A stretch of DNA of 64,000 nt from positions 4,898,001 through 4,962,000 of the forward strand of contig NZ_JAUSUT010000001.1 of the NCBI RefSeq assembly GCF_030814215.1, written 5' to 3'. This document shows positions 48,014-57,179 of the stretch, one piece after another. This DNA is from Amycolatopsis thermophila (GTDB lineage Bacteria > Actinomycetota > Actinomycetes > Mycobacteriales > Pseudonocardiaceae). Each line of letters opens with the position of its first letter. Position 1 is the stretch's first letter. Made by a program: the position numbers and the translations under genes. A model generated the notes under the pieces. The model did not search any database, had not been told where the DNA came from, and saw nothing but the letters and a program-made list of their open reading frames with translations.

Positions 48014-48191
48014 CGTAAACAAAGGCCGGGTTTCCTTAGTTGGACTAGGCAACAACCTGAAATGGCGCAATTTTCCCGCCAATGGGCAGGTTTTTCGCCC
48101 GTCGTCTGGCAAATTCGCGGTTCGTGTTCGATCATTGCGTGACGAGGCCCACTGTGGCCTGCCGACGCGATCTGGTGGAAGGCGGAACGAC
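48014..48191. other. AT-richer spacer between ABC-F and HTH gene
   Basis: This 178-nt gap is visibly richer in A/T than its surroundings, with AATTTTCC and GTTTTTCG runs. GGGC-AGGTTTTTC-GCCC (about 48084-48100) could be a weak hairpin. It probably holds the promoter of the small HTH gene. Confidence 0.4.
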
Positions 48192-48401
48192 GTGGCTGAC
48201 CTGAAGAAGGGCGCGCGGATCACCGGCAGCACGCGTGACAAGCTGGCCGCTGACCTGAAGAAGAAATACGAGAAGGGGGCCAGTATTCGGGCTCTCGCGG
48301 AGTCGACCGGACGTTCGTACGGTTTCGTGCACCGCGTGCTTTCCGAATCCGGGGTGCAGTTGCGCGGGCGCGGCGGGGCGACGCGCGCTAAGAAGAAGTA
48401 G
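48192..48401 (+). CDS. Small helix-turn-helix protein (Rv1473A-like)
   Basis: The protein is 69 aa from GTG 48192, with GGAAGG 9 nt upstream. It is very basic. The core KKKYEKGASIRALAESTGRS followed by YGFVHRVLSE is a compact helix-turn-helix, and the tail RGRGGATRAKKK is rich in Arg/Lys. It resembles small actinobacterial putative regulators encoded after the ABC-F gene, such as Rv1473A. It is likely a DNA-binding protein; targets are unknown. Its 3' end overlaps the end of the opposing GT87-type gene by 14 nt. Confidence 0.82.
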   Translation: MADLKKGARITGSTRDKLAADLKKKYEKGASIRALAESTGRSYGFVHRVLSESGVQLRGRGGATRAKKK

Positions 48402-49692
48402 GCCGGGGGGCACCGGCCTCGGCACGACGGAAGCACAACATCGCACCGAGGAGCACGCACGGGTACACCAGGTACCCGAAGCGCGTCGCGGGCGTCAGGA
48501 GCGTGAACGCCCCCAGCCCGACAGCGATGCGCCACAACGCGTCCGATCCCGCCACGGGCGGACGCCGCAGCAACCACACCAGGATCGCGGCAGCGGCGCC
48601 GGCGAGCAGGACGAACGCGACCACCTTCCCGGCCGGTCCGGTACTGGCGATGAGGTAGCCCGGCAACGGGCTCGCCGCCGGTGAGGTCACCTGGCCCAGG
48701 CCGGCCGGGAACCGGATCACGTGCTCCACGAACGCGCGCGGGTCGACCAGCAGCACCGGGATGTTGAGCACCGCGCACGCGGCGACCGCGGTGGCGGCGA
48801 AGCGCGCCAGGGCCCGGCGGCCCAGGCGGGCGTACACGAGCACGGCCAGCACCACCGCGGCCGGTGCGACGATGAGCTTCGCGCTGATCACCAGTGCGAG
48901 GACGATGCCGCTCGCCACGGGCCGGTCCCGCGCCGCGAGCGCGGCGGCGACCAGCATCAGGCCGACGATCGCCAGGTCCGGACCGGCGACGGCCCAGGTC
49001 AGCGCGGTGAGCGGGCACGCCATCGCGAACTGGGCGGCGCGCACCGGAACCCGCGGCGAGCCGGCCAACCGGACCGTGATCCACGCGCAGACGCACGCGG
49101 TCAGGACGAACATCAGCCGCGCGTCGGTGAGGGCGTCGGCCACCGGGCTGCCGCCGAACAGGGCGCGCGGCAGCCCGAACACGGCCATCACCGGGCCGTA
49201 CGGCGTGTAGTCGTTGACCTCGGGCGCCCGCGCCAGCGCCGTGACGTCGACGTACGGGGTGCCGTGGTGCAGCAGAAGGCTCGCCGAGCGCTCGATCACC
49301 CACACCTCGGGCTGCGCGCTCCAGGAGAACGGCGTGTCCAGCCAGTCGGTGCCGGTGAGGCGGCGGACCACGAGGATCGCCAGCGGCAGCAGCATCGACA
49401 GCGCGCCGATGGCGGCGAGGCCGATCCAGCGCGAGCGGAGCAGGCCGCCGGCCCGGCCCGTCGCCATGAGCCAGCCGGTGTGGGCGGTGGCGAAGCCGTA
49501 GCCGAACGCCGCGCAGGTGCCCCAGATGCGGAAGCCGTAGAACTCGTTGGTCAGCGCCAGGACGACGGCGTAGACGGTGCAGGCCAGGTAGAAGGCCAGG
49601 TCGACGGTGAGCGGATGGGACGCGAGCAGTGACCGCCACCGGTCCAGCGCGGTGGGGACGGGTGCGCGCACCGCGGTGCGCTCAGCGGTCAC
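48388..49692 (-). CDS. DUF2029/GT87-type polyprenol-phosphate mannosyltransferase-like membrane protein
   Basis: The protein is 434 aa from GTG 49692; the frame is open a little further upstream. It has about eleven hydrophobic helices. PYGPVMAVFGLPRALFGG and the acidic residues in the first large loop fit the GT-C fold of DUF2029 proteins, which transfer mannose or similar sugars from a polyprenyl phosphate on the outer face of the membrane. The acceptor is unknown. It diverges from the ABC exporter gene and ends tail to tail with the small HTH gene. Confidence 0.75.
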   Translation of the reverse strand: MTAERTAVRAPVPTALDRWRSLLASHPLTVDLAFYLACTVYAVVLALTNEFYGFRIWGTCAAFGYGFATAHTGWLMATGRAGGLLRSRWIGLAAIGALSMLLPLAILVVRRLTGTDWLDTPFSWSAQPEVWVIERSASLLLHHGTPYVDVTALARAPEVNDYTPYGPVMAVFGLPRALFGGSPVADALTDARLMFVLTACVCAWITVRLAGSPRVPVRAAQFAMACPLTALTWAVAGPDLAIVGLMLVAAALAARDRPVASGIVLALVISAKLIVAPAAVVLAVLVYARLGRRALARFAATAVAACAVLNIPVLLVDPRAFVEHVIRFPAGLGQVTSPAASPLPGYLIASTGPAGKVVAFVLLAGAAAAILVWLLRRPPVAGSDALWRIAVGLGAFTLLTPATRFGYLVYPCVLLGAMLCFRRAEAGAPRPTSS

Positions 49693-49832
49693 CGCGGGCC
49701 ACCGGGTGGTCTCGCACCGGATTCGTCCCTCCCCATGGTCAAAGGTTACCGAGGACGGAATGGGCGGCAACGTCCGGGAAGCTTTTGGTGTCCCGCCGCG
49801 TTGGCCACCTCATCTGGGGCGTAAACCTCAAG

Positions 49833-49838
49833 TAATAT
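49833..49838 (+). promoter_or_regulatory. Probable -10 box TAATAT of the ABC exporter gene
   Basis: TAATAT stands out in this high-GC sequence and lies 20 nt before the GGAGG ribosome site at 49859-49863. It is followed by the palindrome GAAATTTC (49840-49847), which would overlap the transcription start and could be an operator. No clear -35 is present. Confidence 0.5.
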
Positions 49839-49868
49839 CGAAATTTCTGGGGCGGCACGGAGGTCTAC

Positions 49869-51734
49869 GTGGACAACACCTGGTCATTGATGAGTTCGGC
49901 GATGCGCGCGGCCGACGCGCCGAAGGGGCTGGCGCCGGGCACGGTGCGGCGGGTGGCGCGGTTCGCCCGGCCGTACTGGCGCAGCCTGCTGGTCTTCCTG
50001 GCGCTGACGGTCGTGTCGGCGGTGATCGCCGTGAGCACGCCGGTGCTGGCGGGCCGGGTGGTGGACACCATCGTCGGCGGCAAGGAGGCCGGGCTGGTCG
50101 TCCTGCTGGCGATCGTGGTCGCGGTGCTGGCGATCGCCGACGCCGGGTTCGGGCTCGTCGAGCGCTGGCTGTCCGCCCGCATCGGTGAGGGGCTGATCTA
50201 CGACCTCCGGCGCGCGGTGTTCGAGCACGTGCAGCGCATGCCGATCGCGTTCTTCACCCGTACCCGCACCGGTGCCCTGGTCAGCCGGTTGAACAACGAC
50301 GTCATCGGCGCGCAGCGGACCTTCACCGCGACCCTGTCCGGCCTGGTCACCAACGTGATCCAGCTGCTGCTCTCGCTCGCCGTGATGGTGACGCTGTCCT
50401 GGCAGGTGACGGTGCTGGCGCTGGTGCTGCTGCCGGTGTTCGTGCTCCCGGCCCGCCGGATGGGCCGCCGGATGGCCGACCTGCAGCGCGAGTCCGCCCA
50501 GCTCAACGCCGGGATGACCACGCAGATGACCGAACGGTTCTCCGCGCCGGGCGCGACGCTGGTCAAGCTGTTCGGCCGGCCGCGGCGGGAGGCCGAGGAC
50601 TTCGGCGCCCGCGCCGGCCGGGTACGTGACATCGGCGTGCGCACGGCGATGCTGACCCGCTGGTTCATGACCAGCCTGACGCTGGTCTCGGCGCTGGCGC
50701 AGGCCCTGGTCTACGGCCTGGGCGGCTGGCTGGCGATCCGCGGGCAGCTCGCCCCGGGCACGGTCGTCGCGCTGGCACTGCTGCTGACCAGGCTCTACAG
50801 CCCGCTGACGGCGCTGGCCAACGTGCGGGTGGACGTGATGACCGCGCTGGTGTCGTTCGAGCGCGTCTTCGAGGTGCTCGACCTCGACCCGATGATCACC
50901 GAGAAGCCCGACCCCCGCACCGTGCCCGCCGGCGGGGTGTCGGTGGAGTTCGACGACGTCCGGTTCGCCTACCCGGCGGCCGACCGCTACTCCCTGGCCT
51001 CGCTGGAGGAGGTGTCCACACTGGACACCCGAGGCGGCGAGGAGGTGCTGCACGGGATCAGCTTCCGCGCCGAGCCGGGGCAGATGGTGGCGCTGGTCGG
51101 ACCGTCCGGCGCGGGCAAGTCGACGATCGCCTCGCTGCTGCCGCGCCTCTACGACGTGGACTCCGGCGCCATCCGCCTGTCCGATGTGGACGTGCGGGAG
51201 CTGGGCTTCGCCTCGATCCGCGACACCGTCGGCGTGGTGACGCAGGACGGGCACCTGTTCCACGACACCATCCGGGCCAACCTCGCCTACGCCCGGCCCG
51301 GCGCCGGGGAGGACGAGATCTGGGACGCGCTCGAGCGCGCCCGGCTCGCGGAGCTGGTGCGCAGCCTGCCCGACGGGCTGGACACGGTGGTGGGGGAGCG
51401 CGGCTACCGGCTCTCCGGCGGCGAACGGCAGCGCCTGACCATCGCCCGGCTGCTGCTGGCCCACCCGCGGGTGATCGTGCTGGACGAGGCGACCGCGCAC
51501 CTGGACTCCGAGTCCGAGGCCGCGGTCAGCGAGGCCCTGTCGCACGCGCTGGAGGGCCGCACCGCGCTGGTGATCGCCCACCGGTTGTCCACCGTGCGGG
51601 CGGCCGACCAGATCCTCGTGGTCGAAGCCGGGCGCATCGTCGAACGCGGCACGCACGAAGAACTGCTCGCCGCCGAGGGCCGCTACGCCGACCTCTACCA
51701 CACGCAGTTCAGCGAGGAGCCCGCCGCGGCCTAA
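49869..51734 (+). CDS. ABC exporter, fused membrane and ATPase domains
   Basis: The protein is 621 aa. A six-helix ABC_membrane domain (about 35-320) is followed by an ATPase domain (about 345-610) with Walker A LVGPSGAGKSTIASLLPRLY, signature RLSGGERQRLTIARLLL, Walker B VIVLDEATAHLDSES and switch His in VIAHRLSTV. An insertion of about 25 residues rich in Ser/Leu/Glu (YSLASLEEVSTLDTRGGEEV) precedes Walker A. It is a half-transporter, probably working as homodimer; cargo unknown. The GTG has GGAGG 5 nt upstream. It ends tail to tail with the SIS gene; TAA and TAG overlap. Confidence 0.92.
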   Translation: MDNTWSLMSSAMRAADAPKGLAPGTVRRVARFARPYWRSLLVFLALTVVSAVIAVSTPVLAGRVVDTIVGGKEAGLVVLLAIVVAVLAIADAGFGLVERWLSARIGEGLIYDLRRAVFEHVQRMPIAFFTRTRTGALVSRLNNDVIGAQRTFTATLSGLVTNVIQLLLSLAVMVTLSWQVTVLALVLLPVFVLPARRMGRRMADLQRESAQLNAGMTTQMTERFSAPGATLVKLFGRPRREAEDFGARAGRVRDIGVRTAMLTRWFMTSLTLVSALAQALVYGLGGWLAIRGQLAPGTVVALALLLTRLYSPLTALANVRVDVMTALVSFERVFEVLDLDPMITEKPDPRTVPAGGVSVEFDDVRFAYPAADRYSLASLEEVSTLDTRGGEEVLHGISFRAEPGQMVALVGPSGAGKSTIASLLPRLYDVDSGAIRLSDVDVRELGFASIRDTVGVVTQDGHLFHDTIRANLAYARPGAGEDEIWDALERARLAELVRSLPDGLDTVVGERGYRLSGGERQRLTIARLLLAHPRVIVLDEATAHLDSESEAAVSEALSHALEGRTALVIAHRLSTVRAADQILVVEAGRIVERGTHEELLAAEGRYADLYHTQFSEEPAAA

Positions 51735-52444
51735 CGCAGAGCGGGCACGCGGGGGCGGTAGTGGTCGAGCAGAGCGGCGTTGGCCGCGTCGCCGCCCTCG
51801 ACGTTCGAGCTGCGCCACAGCGGCACCTCGACGCCCGCCTCCCGGGCGGCGCGGAAGACGTGCGCCAGGACCTCGTTCCAGAGGTAGACGTTGAGCAGCG
51901 ACGACAGCGCCACCGTGCGCGGGTCGTCCTCGGGGAAGGCGGCGTCGCCGGGCCGGACGCCGGTGTCGAGCACGACGTCGGCGTGCTCGAGCAGGGTGCT
52001 GGGCGAGCGGCGCGGCGCCGCTTCGACGGAGGCCCGCGACGTCACTGCCACCACCGGCGCGCCCGCGGCCCGCGCGGCGGCGGCCAGCTCCACCGGGTAG
52101 GGGTTGACGCCCGAGTTGGAGAACACGAACAGCACGTCGTCCCGGCCCGGGGTGCGCGCCGCCAGCACCTCCCCGGCCAGGCCGGACCGGCGCTCGGCGG
52201 CCGTGCTGGCCGCGGCCCCGTGCAGCGGCAGCAGGTCCGGGTGGTAGAGCGGGTACACGCACGCCAGGCCGCCCGCGCGGTAGAACGTCTCGGCGACCGA
52301 GGCCAGCGAGTGGCCGGCGCCCCCGGTGAACACCAGCGCGTCGGACCGCACCGCGGCCAGCACCAGCCCGGCCACCTGCCGGATCTGCGCGGAGTTGCGC
52401 CGGCCCGCCCGCTCCAGGGCGCCGGCGACCAGATCGTTGATCAC
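51731..52444 (-). CDS. SIS-domain sugar isomerase-like protein
   Basis: The protein is 237 aa. A SIS (sugar isomerase) fold is indicated by ALVFTGGAGHSLASVAETFY, VLFVFSNSGVNPYPVELAAA and ASVEAAPRRS. It resembles uncharacterised SIS-domain proteins (UPF0309-like) that bind phosphosugars. The precise reaction is unknown. Start GTG 52444; GTG 52465 is possible. It diverges from the hydrolase gene, with a 91-nt shared promoter gap. Confidence 0.82.
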   Translation of the reverse strand: MINDLVAGALERAGRRNSAQIRQVAGLVLAAVRSDALVFTGGAGHSLASVAETFYRAGGLACVYPLYHPDLLPLHGAAASTAAERRSGLAGEVLAARTPGRDDVLFVFSNSGVNPYPVELAAAARAAGAPVVAVTSRASVEAAPRRSPSTLLEHADVVLDTGVRPGDAAFPEDDPRTVALSSLLNVYLWNEVLAHVFRAAREAGVEVPLWRSSNVEGGDAANAALLDHYRPRVPALR

Positions 52445-52535
52445 GACCCCGAGGTTAGGCACCGGACCACCCCGGGCGCGTGGTCGGCGGAAGATTCCTC
52501 CCGGGCGCGGCGTTGGCCCAGGTGTGGGTGATCCC

Positions 52536-53198
52536 GTGCTGACGACCTGGCGGGCCCGTGGACCGGTGCGGGCCGTGGTGCTCGTGCTGCACGGCGGCGC
52601 CGAGAACGGCCTGCACCTGGTGCGGCCCTGGGGGGCGGCATACCTGCGGATGGTGCCGCTGGCGCGGACGATGCTGCGTGCCGGTGGCCCGCACGGCGTC
52701 GAGGTGCGGCTGCTGCGCAACCGGGTCCGCGGCTGGAACGAGCCGGAGCTGCACCCGGTCGCGGACGCGCGGTGGGCCCTGGAGCGCATCCGCGCCGAGC
52801 GGCCGGGGGTGCCGGTGTTCCTCGCCGGCCACTCGATGGGCGGCCGGGTCGCGCTGCGGGTGGCCGACGACCCGCAGGTCAAGGCCGTGCTGGCGCTGGC
52901 GCCGTGGACACCGCCCGGCGAGCCGGTCGAGCCGGTGACCGGCCGGACCGTGGTCATCGCGCACGGCACCCGGGACCGCATCACCCCGCCCGGCGAGTCG
53001 TTCGCCTACGCGCGGCGCGCCCAGGCCGTCGCGGAGCGTGTGGTGCGCATCGAGGTCATGTCGGAGGGGCACGCGATGCTGTTCCGGCCGGCGGTGTGGA
53101 ACCGGCTGGCGCGCGAGTTCGCCCTGGATGCGGCGGGTGTGGCGCCGCTCACGGCCTGGTCCGCCGCTCCTCACCAGCGGCTTCGCCTTCCCGGGTAG
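52536..53198 (+). CDS. Alpha/beta hydrolase (small serine hydrolase)
   Basis: The protein is 220 aa from GTG 52536; GTG 52524 is possible. The oxyanion region is VVLVLHGGAENG, the nucleophile elbow is FLAGHSMGGRVAL, the acid is in HGTRDRITPP and the catalytic His is in SEGHAMLF. It lacks a lid domain, suggesting an esterase or thioesterase for small substrates. No signal peptide is present. Substrate unknown. Confidence 0.85.
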   Translation: MLTTWRARGPVRAVVLVLHGGAENGLHLVRPWGAAYLRMVPLARTMLRAGGPHGVEVRLLRNRVRGWNEPELHPVADARWALERIRAERPGVPVFLAGHSMGGRVALRVADDPQVKAVLALAPWTPPGEPVEPVTGRTVVIAHGTRDRITPPGESFAYARRAQAVAERVVRIEVMSEGHAMLFRPAVWNRLAREFALDAAGVAPLTAWSAAPHQRLRLPG

Positions 53199-53254
53199 GT
53201 CTGCGCAACCCTTTCGGGGTGCTGCACGTCCTGAATCGAGAGGTTTGCGGTTCA

Positions 53255-53269
53255 CTAGGGGCGTCCTAG
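53255..53269. promoter_or_regulatory. Inverted repeat CTAGG-N5-CCTAG
   Basis: A perfect 5-bp inverted repeat lies 28 nt upstream of the LCP-protein start, in the expected promoter zone. CTAG is rare in such genomes, so two copies are notable. A regulator site is possible but unproven. Confidence 0.35.
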
Positions 53270-53297
53270 GGCCGGTCGATCGGGGAACGGTGATGGC

Positions 53298-54449
53298 GTG
53301 ACGAACCAGGGCGGCTACCCACCACGGGCCCCGCGCGGGCCACGACAGCATCAGGCCGCGCAGATGATGCCCGTGCCCGGCCGCGAGGGTGCCTACCGGC
53401 AGCCCCCGCCCCGCCGTCCCGGACCGCCGCCGACGCGGGCCATGCCCGCCCGCGGGGACATCCCGCCGTCGGCGCCGCCGCGCACGCGCCGCCGCCGGTT
53501 CGGGCCCGGCAAGATCCTGCTCACGCTGCTGTCGGTGGTCGTGCTGTTCCTCGCCGGCGTGTGGGTGTACCTCGAGTTCTCGATCAACCGCGTCGCCGCG
53601 CTGGAGGACTACGCGGGCCGCCCGGCCGCGGCGTCGGGCACGAACTGGCTCATCGTCGGCTCGGACAGCCGCGAGGGGCTCACCGCCGACGACGAGAAGC
53701 GGCTGGTCACCGGTGACGTCGAGGCCGCGGGTGGCGGCCAGCGCACCGACACCATGATGATCGCCCACCTGCCCGACAACGACACGAAGCCGACGCTGGT
53801 GAGCCTGCCGCGCGACTCCGAGGTGGCCATCCCCGGCCACGGCACCAACAAGATCAACGCCGCGTTCTCGATGGGCGGCGCGCCGCTGCTGGTCAAGACC
53901 GTCGAGCAGGCCACCGGGCTGCGCATCGACCACTACGCCGAGATCGGGTTCGGCGGGTTCGCCAACATCGTCGACGCGATCGGCGGCGTGGACATGTGTG
54001 TCGACAAGGAGATGCGCGACACGGTCACCGGCATCACGATCCCCGCCGGGTGCCAGGAGCTCGACGGTGCGCAGGCACTCGGGTTCGTCCGGATGCGGCA
54101 CAGCGACGCCACCCCGCGCTCCGACCTGGACCGGGTGGAGAACCAGCGCAAGTTCATCGGCGCGCTGGTCAGCCAGATCGCCAGCGCCGGCACGCTGCTC
54201 AACCCGTTCCACGTGTTCCCGTTGCTGGGTGCCGCGCCGGACGCGCTGACCATCGACGAAGGCGACCACCTGCACAACCTGGTCGGCCTGGCGTGGGCGA
54301 TGCGCGGGATCTCCTCCGACGGCGTGCTGTCCACGACCGTGCCGGTCACCTCCGCGTCGGCCGAGCACTGGGACAAGACGAAGTCGAAGCAGCTGTTCGA
54401 GGCGCTGCGCAACGACACGGCGGTGCCCGAGAGCGCGATCATGACGTAG
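53298..54449 (+). CDS. LytR-CpsA-Psr (LCP) family cell-wall ligase
   Basis: The protein is 383 aa. A cytoplasmic Pro/Arg-rich N-terminus (1-70) is followed by one transmembrane helix (about 72-92) and an extracellular LCP domain (about 110-300), with NWLIVGSDSREG, GQRTDTMMIAHL, VSLPRDSEVAIPG, NKINAAFSMGG and FVRMRHSDATPRSDLDRVENQ. The Asp and Arg residues that hold the polyprenyl pyrophosphate are present. LCP proteins attach glycopolymers to peptidoglycan. Start GTG 53298. Confidence 0.94.
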   Translation: MTNQGGYPPRAPRGPRQHQAAQMMPVPGREGAYRQPPPRRPGPPPTRAMPARGDIPPSAPPRTRRRRFGPGKILLTLLSVVVLFLAGVWVYLEFSINRVAALEDYAGRPAAASGTNWLIVGSDSREGLTADDEKRLVTGDVEAAGGGQRTDTMMIAHLPDNDTKPTLVSLPRDSEVAIPGHGTNKINAAFSMGGAPLLVKTVEQATGLRIDHYAEIGFGGFANIVDAIGGVDMCVDKEMRDTVTGITIPAGCQELDGAQALGFVRMRHSDATPRSDLDRVENQRKFIGALVSQIASAGTLLNPFHVFPLLGAAPDALTIDEGDHLHNLVGLAWAMRGISSDGVLSTTVPVTSASAEHWDKTKSKQLFEALRNDTAVPESAIMT

Positions 54450-54500
54450 GTGCGCGGAAACTCCCGTGCGGCGCCCGCCAGTGGCGGGGATGATCGGGGG

Positions 54501-55040
54501 ATGCAGATCCCTGCGGAAAGCCTGTCGGACGGGGTGATCCTGCTTCGCCGGTGGTGGGCCGGCGACGCCGAGGCCTTGCACCGCCTCGTGAACGACTCGC
54601 TGGACCACCTCGCGCCGTGGATGCCGTGGGCGGTCGACGGCTACACCGAGCGGGACGCGCGCGAGTTCCTGATGCTGACGCGGGAGAGCTGGCTCGCCGC
54701 GGAGACCTTCGACTACGCCATCGTCGCGCCGGACGGGGCGATCGCCGGCAGTTGCGGTCTGATGGCGCGGATCGGCCGCGGCGGACTGGAGATCGGTTAC
54801 TGGCTGGCCAAGCCCTACACCGGCCAGGGCTGGGCCACGCGCGCGGCGCGGCTGCTGGCCACCGAGGCGTTCCGGGTCGGCGCCAACCGCGTCGAGATCG
54901 TGCACGACATCGGCAACCACCGCAGCGGCGCGGTCCCGGCCCGGCTGGGCTTCACGCGGATCGACGAGCGCCCGACCCAGCTCCCGGGCGGCACCGCGGC
55001 CACCGGACGGGTCGCCGTGTGGCGGTTGACGGCGCCCTGA
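54501..55040 (+). CDS. GNAT family N-acetyltransferase (RimJ/RimL type)
   Basis: The protein is 179 aa from ATG 54501, preceded by GGGGG. It has the domain pattern of RimJ/RimL-type acetyltransferases: ILLRRWWAGDAEALHRLVND at the start, GLEIGYWLAKPYTGQGWATR with the acetyl-CoA loop (QGWATRA) and IVHDIGNHRSGAVPARLGFT at the end. HDIGNHRSGAVP departs slightly from the usual ENxxSxxVxxKxGF motif, though Asn, Ser, Ala-Val and Gly-Phe remain. Target protein or small molecule unknown. Confidence 0.88.
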   Translation: MQIPAESLSDGVILLRRWWAGDAEALHRLVNDSLDHLAPWMPWAVDGYTERDAREFLMLTRESWLAAETFDYAIVAPDGAIAGSCGLMARIGRGGLEIGYWLAKPYTGQGWATRAARLLATEAFRVGANRVEIVHDIGNHRSGAVPARLGFTRIDERPTQLPGGTAATGRVAVWRLTAP

Positions 55041-55165
55041 AACCGGCCCGGGCGACAACCACTCCGCGTGGTACCGCAGGCCACCGAAGCACCGTTCGGA
55101 CGCGGCTGATCTGTTGACCGCGCCCGGACGCGGTAGCCGAAAAGATCACCAGCAGTGACGACATC

Positions 55166-55171
55166 TACACT
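55166..55171 (+). promoter_or_regulatory. Possible -10 TACACT upstream of the PAS-GGDEF-EAL gene
   Basis: The 276-nt gap after the acetyltransferase gene contains TACACT next to TGATCA (55171-55176). TTGACC also occurs at 55114-55119 but is not at promoter spacing. The transcript would have a leader of about 140 nt before the GTG at 55317. No gene seen in the gap. Confidence 0.3.
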
Positions 55172-55316
55172 GATCATCACACGTTCGGCCGGTAGACAGC
55201 GCTGACCGGGCGTGGTGGCGTGGCATGACTCCGGGACGGATCCGGCCCGGGGCGGGTCTGTCGGCTCCCGGACCGGGGCTGACCAGGCCCTTGTCGTTCT
55301 CCGGAAGAGGTGGAGC

Positions 55317-57179
55317 GTGTCGGAACCTGGTCCCGCACCAGGGTTGGCGGACGTGGCCCGGCAGTGGGCCGCGCGGTTGGCTGACACGGACGGAGTATCA
55401 CTTACCCCGGACGAGCTCGAACGGGTCCTGCTCGACGTCGCCCGCGACGCCGTCGCCGAGGCCGACGCCGCCCGGGACGCGGCGATCCGCCGGTTCACCA
55501 CGCTGTACGCGAGCGCGCCCATCGGCATCGCGATGGCCGGGCCCGACGGCAGGGTCGTCGAGGTCAACAAGCAGCTCGGCACGTTCCTCGGCCAGCGTCC
55601 GGACCGGCTGACCGGCCGCCGCCTCACCGAGCTGGGCTTCGCCGACCGCGACTGCGACAAGCTCGCCGCGGGTCTGGCCGAGCTCGCCGAGACCGACCTC
55701 GAGGAGTTCAAGGCCCGCGTCCAGCTCGCCCACGCCGACGACGCCGGCGTGTGGGCCGACATCGTCCTCGCGCGCCTGCCCGGCGACCGGCCCGGCGCGT
55801 TCTACCCGGTGCTGATGGCGGCCGACGCGAACGAGGTCCACACGCTGCAGGAAACCCTGCGCCACCAGAGCATCCACGACTCGCTCACCGGCCTGTCCAA
55901 CGCCTCCCGCTTCCACACCCTGCTGGAGACGGCGCTGGGCCCGTCCGCCTCCGGGCAGGTCGCGCTCATCTACCTCGACCTGGACGGGTTCAAGGTCGTC
56001 AACGACGGCCTCGGCGCCGGAGCGGGCGACCAGGTGCTGCGCGGCGTCGCCCGCAAGCTCAAGGAGGCCTTCACCGACCACGACGCGCTCGTGGCGCGCC
56101 TGTCCGGTGACGGGTTCGCCGTCCTGCTGCGCGGCGAGTTCACCGCGTCCCAGGTGATCACGCTCGTCGAAGGGGCGATGGAGGACCTGGCCGAACCCAT
56201 CTACATCGACGAGCACGGGGTCGGGGTGAGCGCCAGCGTCGGGATCGTGGTGCGCGACGTGCGCGACGGCAGCGTCGAGGACATCCAGCGGGCGGCCGAA
56301 ATCGCCCTGCACCGCGCCAAGGAGTCCGGCAAGGCGCAGTGGATGCTGTTCGACCCGGAGCTCGACGCGCGCGACCGGGCCCGCTACCGGCTCGGCGCGG
56401 AGATCGCCGGTGCGCTGGAGAACGGCCAGTTCGAGCTGACCTACCAGCCCACGGTGAAGCTGGCCGAACCGGACGAGATCGCGGCCGTCAACGCCGGGTT
56501 GCGCTGGCGGCACCCCGAGTTCGGCGACCTGCCCGCCGACGAGTTCTACCCGCTGGCCGACACGACCGGGATGACGATCCCGCTCGGCAAGTGGCTGCCG
56601 ACCGAGTCGCTGCGGGCGACGGCGCGCTGGCGGGACCGCTACGGCGAGGCCGCGCCGGACGTGTGCATCCGGTTGCCGAAGCGGCTCGCGATCGAGCCCG
56701 ACCTGGTGGCGATGGTCAAGGAGGAGCTGGACCGCAACGAGCTGCCGGCGAAGGCGCTGCGGTTGTGCACGGACAGCTCGTCGCTGCTCGACCCGCGCGG
56801 CGAGGTGCTGGACTCGCTCACCGTGCTGGCCGACCTGGGGGCGAAGCTGGTCCTGACGGTGCAGGGGTCGGCCGATCTCGAGCTGATCCCGCAGCACCAG
56901 CTGGCGGTGCAGCACGTGATCCTGTCCGGCCCGGTGGTCGACGCCCTGGCCGACGGTGAGCCGGAGACCGCGGTGCGGCACCTCGAGCAGCTGGTGGCGC
57001 GGGCGCGTGAACTGAAGCTGCGGATCGGCGCCGAGGGTGTGCGCAGCGCCGAGCACGCCGCGCGGCTGCGGCGGCACGGTGTGATCGCCGCCCGGGGCGC
57101 CTTCGTGGCGGAGACCGCGACCGGCGACCAGGTGGACCAGCTGATCGAGCAGCACACCGGCGCGGAGGTGCCGCGGTGA
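55317..57179 (+). CDS. PAS-GGDEF-EAL protein with both catalytic centres lost
   Basis: The protein is 620 aa from GTG 55317 (GGAAGAGG upstream). Order: helical N-terminus (1-60), PAS domain (about 60-185), GGDEF-like domain (about 190-350), EAL-like domain (about 365-610). The fold remains (SIHDSLTGLSN, IYLDLDGFKVVND), but the GGDEF motif reads SGDGF and EAL reads AGL (NAGLRWRHP). In the EAL part the other metal ligands and DDFGTG are also gone, with TVQGSADLEL in that place. It should not make or cut c-di-GMP and is probably a sensor or scaffold. Its stop overlaps the peroxiredoxin start by 4 nt (GTGA). Confidence 0.9.
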   Translation: MSEPGPAPGLADVARQWAARLADTDGVSLTPDELERVLLDVARDAVAEADAARDAAIRRFTTLYASAPIGIAMAGPDGRVVEVNKQLGTFLGQRPDRLTGRRLTELGFADRDCDKLAAGLAELAETDLEEFKARVQLAHADDAGVWADIVLARLPGDRPGAFYPVLMAADANEVHTLQETLRHQSIHDSLTGLSNASRFHTLLETALGPSASGQVALIYLDLDGFKVVNDGLGAGAGDQVLRGVARKLKEAFTDHDALVARLSGDGFAVLLRGEFTASQVITLVEGAMEDLAEPIYIDEHGVGVSASVGIVVRDVRDGSVEDIQRAAEIALHRAKESGKAQWMLFDPELDARDRARYRLGAEIAGALENGQFELTYQPTVKLAEPDEIAAVNAGLRWRHPEFGDLPADEFYPLADTTGMTIPLGKWLPTESLRATARWRDRYGEAAPDVCIRLPKRLAIEPDLVAMVKEELDRNELPAKALRLCTDSSSLLDPRGEVLDSLTVLADLGAKLVLTVQGSADLELIPQHQLAVQHVILSGPVVDALADGEPETAVRHLEQLVARARELKLRIGAEGVRSAEHAARLRRHGVIAARGAFVAETATGDQVDQLIEQHTGAEVPR

